Below, piece by piece: positions 1-4,072 of a DNA stretch of 7,876 nt. The DNA is taken from NCBI GenBank assembly GCA_964594625.1, contig CAZQNC010000060.1, positions 1 to 7,876 of the forward strand, written 5' to 3'. Numbering within the stretch: the stretch's first letter is position 1; every line of letters begins with the position of its first letter. Source of the stretch: CAZESS01 sp964594625. GTDB lineage: Archaea > Thermoplasmatota > E2 > UBA202 > DSCA01. The position numbers were made by a program, and so were the translations under genes. The notes under the pieces were generated by a model. That model was not told the origin of the DNA. It saw only the letters and a program-made list of their open reading frames with translations, and ran no database searches.

Positions 1-2
1 CC

Positions 3-50
3 GATAGCTTTTTCGATTTTTTCCAAGAACAGCTTCAGACCACTGAATAG
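3..50 (+). CDS. possible C-terminal end of a convergent plus-strand gene (partial)
   Basis: An open plus-strand frame enters from the window edge and encodes about 15 residues, ending in ELQTTE-like sequence (QEQLQTTE) before a TAG at 48-50. A run of six T (57-62) follows, which is the pattern expected of an archaeal terminator on this strand and resembles the T runs after other genes here. The metallophosphoesterase that would converge on it has no T run of its own on the minus strand. The fragment is too short to identify, and the minus strand is also open here, so this is a weak call. Confidence 0.25.
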   Translation, partial: DSFFDFFQEQLQTTE

Positions 51-68
51 TATCTCTTTTTTGTCGGC

Positions 69-779
69 TCAGGGACGGTCGACGTGGTAGCAGGTGCGTT
101 CGCCGGTTGCGATGTCGACTTTTTCTATGCCGACCGCCGTATCGGTGAGCTCGATGAGGTCGAAGGACTGATGGGCGCCGGTGCGCTCGCAGGAGACGGT
201 TCCCGCCGTGGAGACCACCATGCCGTTCAGGTTCCACACCCAGGGGACGTGTTTATGGCCGCTGAGCACGAGCGGTACGTTGCAGCTGTCGAGCAATCGG
301 AGCACCTCGCCGGCGTCGACCAGAATGTTGCGCTCCCGGCCGGTGTGGGGGACGGGAACCAGATGATGGTGGAGAAAGACGATGGCGCTGTCGGTGAGCT
401 GTTCCCCCAGCCATCGCAGCTGCTCCCGGCCGACGTGTCCCTCGTTTATGTCGGGTTCGCTGCTGTCGATGCCGATGAAGCGGTAGCCGTCGTGCTCCGC
501 GGCATAAAAACGCGGTCCGAAGTGCGCCTCGAACTTCTTGTATCCCTCGTGGCGGCTGTCATGGTTGCCGGGCACCATGAAACGCGGTGCATTGATGCGC
601 TCAAGCTCCTGTTTGACGCCATCGTACTCGCGCTCCAGGCCGTAGTCGGTGATATCCCCGGTGATGATAACGACGTCGGGCGCCTCCTGGTTTACGAGGT
701 CGATGCACTGCTCAAAGCGCTGCTGGAGATACATCCAGCTTTTGCTGTAGTGGATGTCGGAGAGATGGGCGATGCGCAT
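69..779 (-). CDS. calcineurin-like metallophosphoesterase (cAMP phosphodiesterase-like)
   Basis: This is a 236-residue cytoplasmic metallophosphoesterase of the calcineurin-like superfamily, closest in style to the 3',5'-cyclic nucleotide phosphodiesterase (CpdA-like) group. The whole metal-binding set is visible: DIH at residues 8-10, GDITD at 41-45, GNHD at 71-74, the HHH cluster at 137-139 and GHKH at 174-177. Together these supply the usual Asp, His and Asn ligands for two metal ions. The catalytic core is complete and the length is normal or slightly short for the family. No signal peptide or membrane segment is seen. The ATG lies two bases after the TGA of the acyl-CoA synthetase, with no strong Shine-Dalgarno site, so translation is probably coupled. 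The substrate cannot be read from sequence: cyclic nucleotides, other phosphodiesters or phosphomonoesters are all possible. The stop is TGA, and no T-rich terminator follows on this strand. Confidence 0.93.
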   Translation of the reverse strand: MRIAHLSDIHYSKSWMYLQQRFEQCIDLVNQEAPDVVIITGDITDYGLEREYDGVKQELERINAPRFMVPGNHDSRHEGYKKFEAHFGPRFYAAEHDGYRFIGIDSSEPDINEGHVGREQLRWLGEQLTDSAIVFLHHHLVPVPHTGRERNILVDAGEVLRLLDSCNVPLVLSGHKHVPWVWNLNGMVVSTAGTVSCERTGAHQSFDLIELTDTAVGIEKVDIATGERTCYHVDRP

Positions 780-781
780 GG

Positions 782-2392
782 TCAGCTCTGCAGGCGTTCT
801 TCGGCGCTGTCCCGGAGCTTGTATTTCTGGATTTTGCCGCTTGCTGTCATGGGGAATTCGTCGACGAAGAAGATATATTTGGGCATCTTGTAGCGGGCGA
901 TGTTGTCCCGGCAGAACTGCTTGATGTCATCCTCGTCCGCTGTTTCGCCCTCTCGCAGCTGGATGAACGCCGCGACTTCTTCGCCGTATTCCTTGTGGGG
1001 CACGCCGACGACGGCGACATCCCTGATTTTTGGGTTGGTGTACAGGAACTCCTCTATCTCCCGGGGGTACACGTTTTCGCCGCCCCGGATGATCATGTCG
1101 TCGACCCGGCCGATGATCTTGATGTACCCGTCCTCGTCCATCTCCGCCAGGTCCTTGGTGTGCAGCCAGCCGTCCTCGATGGTCTCCTCGGTGGCGTCGG
1201 GCATCTTGTAGTAGCCCTTCATGATGTTGTAGCCCCGGGCGATGAGCTCGCCGGGCTCGCCGGGTGGCACCTCGTTGCCCGTTTCGGGGTCAATGATTTT
1301 GACGTCCACCGGCGGATGGGCCGTGCCGACGGTTTCCACCCGCTTTTCTATCGGGTCGTCGCGCTTGGTCTGCGTGATGACCGGTGACGCCTCGGTCAGG
1401 CCGTAGCAGATGGTGACCTCTTCGACGTGCATGTCGTCCATGACCCGTTTCATGACCTCCATGGGGCAGGTGGCGCCGGCCATGATGCCGGTGCGCAGCG
1501 ACGTGGTGTCGTAGCTCTCGAAGTCGGGGTGGTCGAGCTCCCGGATGAACATGGTGGGCACGCCCTGGATGACCGTACATTTTTCCTCATCAACGGCGCG
1601 GAGCACCTGTTCGGCGTCGAACATCTCGATGGGCACCATTGCTGCTCCATAGATGACGCAGTTCAGCGTGGACATCACGCAGCCGAAGCAGTGGAAAAAC
1701 GGCACCGGGATGCACATCCGGTCGTCGCTGCTCAGGCCGAGATATCTGCCCACCCAGTAGGCGTTGTTCACGATGTTGTAATGGGTGAGCTCCACACCCT
1801 TGGGGAAGCCCGTGGTTCCCGAGGTGTACTGCATGTTGATGGTGTCATGGTAATCCAGGCTCGTTTGTACGTTCATGAGCGCTTCGTCGCTCACATCTGC
1901 ACCCATGTCCATGACGTCGGGAAAGGTATGCATGCCTCCATGTCGTTCATCACCCATGAACACCACGTGCTCGAGATACGGGAGCTTGTCCGATTGCTCG
2001 CCGTCGCGCAGTTCCGGCATCACCCGGTAGACGGTGTCCACGTAGTCGACGTCCTTGAAACCGCTGACGAGGAACAGCGCCTTTGCGTCTGATTGCTTGA
2101 GCAGGTATTCGAGCTCGTGGGCCTTGTAGTAGATGTTGACCGTCACCAGCACGGCGCCGATTTTCGCGGTGGCGAACTGGAGGATGACCCATTCGGGCAC
2201 GTTGTAGCCCCAGACGGCCACGTGGTCGCCGGGTTCGATGCCCAGCTTCAGCAGGCCCTTGGCCACCCGGTCGCAGGCCTTTTTGAATTCCGTGTAGGTG
2301 TAGCGGGGCCCGCCGAGGTATACGAGGGCGTCCTGCTCTGGATATGTTTCTGCTGCTTCGTCGAGCAGCTGCCCGATGGTTTTTTCTATCAT
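782..2392 (-). CDS. acyl-CoA synthetase (AMP-forming), ACSF2/FadD-like
   Basis: This 536-residue cytoplasmic enzyme activates a carboxylic acid with ATP to an acyl-adenylate and then to acyl-CoA. It is full length for the ANL (AMP-binding) superfamily. Visible motifs in order are the phosphate loop YTSGTTGFPKG (189-199), the adenine-site motif YGLTEASP (330-337), the Asp of the TxDL motif (D414), the hinge motif GRVDDMIIRGGENVYP (428-443) and the catalytic Lys in ASGKIQK (K520). The GGENVYPREIEEF hinge and the GKIQKYKLR tail resemble the medium/long-chain ACSF2-like group more than acetyl-CoA synthetases, but the chain length used is not determinable. One oddity is TKDL at 412-415, where TGDL is usual. 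The ATG at 2392 has no Shine-Dalgarno site. TATA-like stretches about 25 and 43 bases upstream suggest a leaderless or short-leader mRNA. It is the first gene of a two-gene operon with the metallophosphoesterase. Confidence 0.95.
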   Translation of the reverse strand: MIEKTIGQLLDEAAETYPEQDALVYLGGPRYTYTEFKKACDRVAKGLLKLGIEPGDHVAVWGYNVPEWVILQFATAKIGAVLVTVNIYYKAHELEYLLKQSDAKALFLVSGFKDVDYVDTVYRVMPELRDGEQSDKLPYLEHVVFMGDERHGGMHTFPDVMDMGADVSDEALMNVQTSLDYHDTINMQYTSGTTGFPKGVELTHYNIVNNAYWVGRYLGLSSDDRMCIPVPFFHCFGCVMSTLNCVIYGAAMVPIEMFDAEQVLRAVDEEKCTVIQGVPTMFIRELDHPDFESYDTTSLRTGIMAGATCPMEVMKRVMDDMHVEEVTICYGLTEASPVITQTKRDDPIEKRVETVGTAHPPVDVKIIDPETGNEVPPGEPGELIARGYNIMKGYYKMPDATEETIEDGWLHTKDLAEMDEDGYIKIIGRVDDMIIRGGENVYPREIEEFLYTNPKIRDVAVVGVPHKEYGEEVAAFIQLREGETADEDDIKQFCRDNIARYKMPKYIFFVDEFPMTASGKIQKYKLRDSAEERLQS

Positions 2393-2414
2393 GACCGGTA
2401 ATGCGAGCTGCTTT

Positions 2415-2440
2415 CATAAAATTTGTTGCGAGATATATCT
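2415..2440 (-). promoter_or_regulatory. candidate promoter elements of the acyl-CoA synthetase operon
   Basis: Two TATA-like stretches lie just upstream of the 2392 start on the minus strand. TTTTATG (2421-2415) is centred about 26 bases from the ATG and would give a leaderless mRNA. AGATATATCT (2440-2431, palindromic) would give a leader of roughly 17 bases. Neither is a perfect consensus, and a better TATA box lies further upstream at 2545-2552. Confidence 0.4.
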
Positions 2441-2455
2441 TCGACTAACGGGGAT

Positions 2456-2512
2456 AAAAATGGAGGGGCTGGGAGATGGAGGTGGTAAAATCACGTGGCA
2501 ACCGCCCCTCCA
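2456..2512 (-). terminator. terminator-like stem followed by T5
   Basis: Read on the minus strand, TGGAGGGGC (2512-2504) pairs perfectly over 9 bp with GCCCCTCCA (2469-2461) across a 34-base loop, and TTTTT (2460-2456) follows at once. This looks like an intrinsic terminator. It could end read-through from the repeat-protein gene, whose stop is about 100 bases upstream, or it could end a small RNA that starts near 2522. Archaeal termination relies mainly on the T run, so the strong stem is notable. Confidence 0.5.
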
Positions 2513-2523
2513 GTATTTGCCAC
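2456..2523 (-). ncRNA. candidate small structured RNA or 5' leader with pseudoknot potential
   Basis: On the minus strand GTGGCAA (2523-2517) pairs perfectly with TTGCCAC (2501-2495), closing a 15-base loop. Nine loop bases (2512-2504) are perfectly complementary to 2469-2461, just before T5. Both helices together would form an H-type pseudoknot ending in a terminator-like T run. A consensus TATA box (2552-2545) places transcription start at about 2522, at the edge of the first helix. The unit could be a free RNA of about 68 bases. It could instead be the first part of a leader of about 130 bases for the acyl-CoA synthetase, although that gene lacks the Shine-Dalgarno site that a long leader would normally need. 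No known RNA family was recognised. Confidence 0.32.
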
Positions 2524-2544
2524 TGGCCTACAACTGAGCGAATA

Positions 2545-2552
2545 TATTTAAA
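2545..2552 (-). promoter_or_regulatory. TATA box TTTAAATA upstream of the structured element
   Basis: TTTAAATA on the minus strand matches the archaeal TATA consensus and has an A-rich stretch (ATAAAA) just upstream where a BRE would sit. The expected start, about 26 bases on, is near 2522. The core is close to palindromic, so plus-strand use cannot be excluded, but no plus-strand gene follows. Confidence 0.45.
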
Positions 2553-2592
2553 TTTTATTAGCTGTGCATCATGCAGACACGCATTCCCTTTT

Positions 2593-2598
2593 AAAAAA
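2593..2598 (-). terminator. T6 run after the repeat-protein gene
   Basis: On the minus strand a run of six T begins 17 bases after the TGA of the repeat protein. T-rich pyrimidine tracts also run through the last codons of that gene. This is the ordinary form of an archaeal terminator. Confidence 0.5.
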
Positions 2599-2614
2599 GT
2601 ATTCGTTTTTTCCG

Positions 2615-3961
2615 TCAGGACGATGAAGAAAAAAGCGGGGAAAAAGAAAACAGGTGCTCCATGAGCCACTGCCATATCGCCGTAGCCGGGGACGTCCGGG
2701 CACGGGGCATGGATATCTGCAATGGCTCCGACCAGTCGCTTTCCAGGCCCGTGCTGTCCCGGGCTTTCACCCGCACCACATATGTCCCGTCGCTGTCCCA
2801 TGTATGGGCCGCATCCATCTCGTCTCCAGATGACGTGAAGGACGTCCATTCGTCCACGGTGCGGTCGCCGTCCCAGTCCCAGCCATACTGTATATCGTCG
2901 CCATCAAGGTCGGCCGTTGACGTGGTATACGTATATGCTGTGCCGGTTCTCCCCCGGCCGGGTCCGTCTGGCTGAGATGGCGTCACCGGCGCATACCGTG
3001 TCTTGTGCGCATGTTTGAGAGCCAGGTCGCTTCTGTCCATGTAGCTCATGTGGGGATACCCCTGACCGTCCAGGGCAAGGGAGGCAAAGGCGCCGATATT
3101 CCCCTCGCTTTCCACGATTTCGGTGGTCCATGTATCGCCGTACCGGTAGGCGTAGCCGACATCCCAGTCATCCCAGTGGAAGTAGCCAAGGTGGACGACG
3201 TCGTCTCTGACGGCTATGGCGAGGCCGCGCTCGTTCCAGAAGCCGTGGATGAGGGGGTCCGCCACCTCGATGCTCCACTCTCCGTTGCTCGGGGTGGCAT
3301 ATCGCAGGCGCCAGTTGGGCTCGTTGGAGAGGTCGAAATAGGCTACATGGGGAACGTCATCTTCGATGGCGATGGCCGTTGACTCGAACAGCTTTATCTC
3401 GCTGTCCACCTGGCGGGTCTCCCAGCCACTGTCGGTGCGAGATGCGTACATCAGGGTGGTTTCGTCGACCCCGTAGGTGCAGTGCGGCATGCCCGGTCCG
3501 TCGAGCGCCAGAGCCGCGTATCTGCCGGCATCGCCGTCGGATGCAACGGTTTCGATGGTCCAGCTGCTTCCGGAGCGGGCGGCGTATTTCAGATTGCCGC
3601 CGGAGGCATCGTAGTAGACGATGTGCGGNNNNNNNNNNNNNNNNNNNNNNNNNNNNNNNNNNNNNNNNNNNNNNNNNNNNNNNNNNNNNNNNNNNNNNNN
3701 NNNNNNNNNNNNNNNNNNNNNNNNNNNNCCGACGACGATGTCCGTGTGCTGCCCGGTTTTGCCGAGAGAGTCGACCATCTCGATGGACCAGGTTTGATTG
3801 TTCACGGCGGCAGCGGCGGTATGTCCCCCGGGAGCACAGGACGCTGCACAGGAGATCTCTTCGGCTGGCGTGCCTCCCGCGGGTAAATGACCGACGGCGG
3901 ATATGCCCGTCAGCGACGTTGCCATGAGTAAAACGGCCATGCAGATGGCTATGTGTTTCAT
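2615..3961 (-). CDS. secreted repeat (beta-propeller-like) protein with C-terminal PKD-like domain, interrupted by assembly gap
   Basis: The product is predicted to be secreted. A signal peptide covers residues 1 to about 24 (MKHIAICMAVLLMATSLTG), with no lipobox. It is followed by at least five repeats of 46-49 residues starting at W58, W134, W180, W229 and W278. Each has the pattern W-x-IE-x-V, then LALDG-x-G-x-PH-x-x-Y-x-D, then LKYA. Such repeats usually form blades of a sialidase-like beta-propeller. Residues about 323-418 form a PKD/Ig-like domain (DLDGDDIQYGWDWDGD, then GTYVVRVKARD and SDWSEPL). The tail (about 428-448) is short, with hydrophobic and aromatic residues and a serine-rich end. 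There is one N-glycosylation sequon at N55. Residues 78-111 are unknown because of 100 N, and repeat register shows the drawn length is wrong. The protein probably binds or displays something outside the cell; no enzymatic motif was seen. The start follows a TATA box and is almost leaderless. Confidence 0.85.
   Translation of the reverse strand: MKHIAICMAVLLMATSLTGISAVGHLPAGGTPAEEISCAASCAPGGHTAAAAVNNQTWSIEMVDSLGKTGQHTDIVVXXXXXXXXXXXXXXXXXXXXXXXXXXXXXXXXXXPHIVYYDASGGNLKYAARSGSSWTIETVASDGDAGRYAALALDGPGMPHCTYGVDETTLMYASRTDSGWETRQVDSEIKLFESTAIAIEDDVPHVAYFDLSNEPNWRLRYATPSNGEWSIEVADPLIHGFWNERGLAIAVRDDVVHLGYFHWDDWDVGYAYRYGDTWTTEIVESEGNIGAFASLALDGQGYPHMSYMDRSDLALKHAHKTRYAPVTPSQPDGPGRGRTGTAYTYTTSTADLDGDDIQYGWDWDGDRTVDEWTSFTSSGDEMDAAHTWDSDGTYVVRVKARDSTGLESDWSEPLQISMPRARTSPATAIWQWLMEHLFSFSPLFSSSS
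2708..2995 (-). other. PKD/Ig-like domain of the repeat protein
   Basis: Residues about 323-418 show the polycystic-kidney-disease-like signature common in archaeal secreted proteins: a GxxGTxYTY opening, DLDGD-x-x-QYGWDWDGD, then AHTWDSDGTYVVRVKARD. It is a beta-sandwich adhesion or spacer module. Confidence 0.8.
2996..3796 (-). repeat. protein-level tandem repeats, at least five blades
   Basis: The coding region holds five visible copies of a degenerate unit of 46-49 residues. Conservation is strongest at the opening Trp, the LALDG turn and the PH-x-x-Y-x-D segment. Copies 3 and 4 are more divergent (PHVAYFD and VHLGYFH). The first copy is broken by the N block. Confidence 0.75.
3629..3728. 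other. assembly gap of exactly 100 N
   Basis: A run of exactly 100 N is the conventional placeholder for a gap of unknown length. It falls within a tandem-repeat coding region, where short-read assemblies commonly break. The true missing length and number of repeats are not given by the sequence. Confidence 0.98.
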
Positions 3962-3986
3962 ATTCTCAATATCATTAACAATCGTT

Positions 3987-3996
3987 TATTTATATA
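3987..3996 (-). promoter_or_regulatory. TATA box of the repeat-protein gene
   Basis: TATATAAATA on the minus strand is centred about 31 bases from the ATG at 3961. Transcription should start near 3965, leaving a leader of only a few bases. The bases before the ATG (GATATTGAGAAT) hold no clear Shine-Dalgarno site, which agrees with leaderless translation. Confidence 0.65.
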
Positions 3997-4030
3997 TGTA
4001 TGGATTGCAGGCTCCGCTCCCGGCTGCAAG

Positions 4031-4060
4031 AAAAGAAAAATGAGAAAAAGAGGGAAAAAG
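4031..4060 (-). terminator. multiple T runs after the C25-like peptidase gene
   Basis: On the minus strand, starting about 13 bases after the TAA, several T5 and T4 runs occur within 30 bases, separated by C-rich triplets. This is typical of archaeal oligo-T termination. It separates the peptidase gene from the repeat-protein gene, whose promoter lies immediately downstream. Confidence 0.6.
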
Positions 4061-4072
4061 GGTGTGGTTGCC

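Noticed and set aside
84..893. Long plus-strand frame of 269 codons opposite the phosphoesterase
   Set aside because: It is antisense to a gene with intact catalytic motifs. The translation is Val/Ala/Gly-rich without recognisable motifs, as expected from a GC-rich gene read on the wrong strand.
1427..2092. Plus-strand frame of 221 codons opposite the acyl-CoA synthetase
   Set aside because: It is a His/Val-rich shadow of the synthetase frame, with no domain and no promoter context.
2476..2664. Plus-strand frame of 62 codons over the intergenic region, with a CASC motif and a Lys-rich end
   Set aside because: It overlaps the 3' end of the repeat-protein gene. The Lys-rich end is simply the reverse of the T-rich terminator tract. 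It has no promoter or ribosome site upstream.
2445..2849. Minus-strand frame of 134 codons overlapping the PKD-like domain
   Set aside because: It is an alternative frame of the repeat protein. The other frame has a clear PKD signature, and this one has none.
3836..3850. Cysteines 38 and 42 as a lipoprotein signal in the repeat protein
   Set aside because: They lie about 15 residues beyond the hydrophobic stretch and are not preceded by a lipobox, so a normal secretory signal is more likely.
4009..4026. GC-rich GCAG/CTGC inverted ends near the peptidase terminator
   Set aside because: Only four base pairs form before mismatches, so no stable hairpin is supported.
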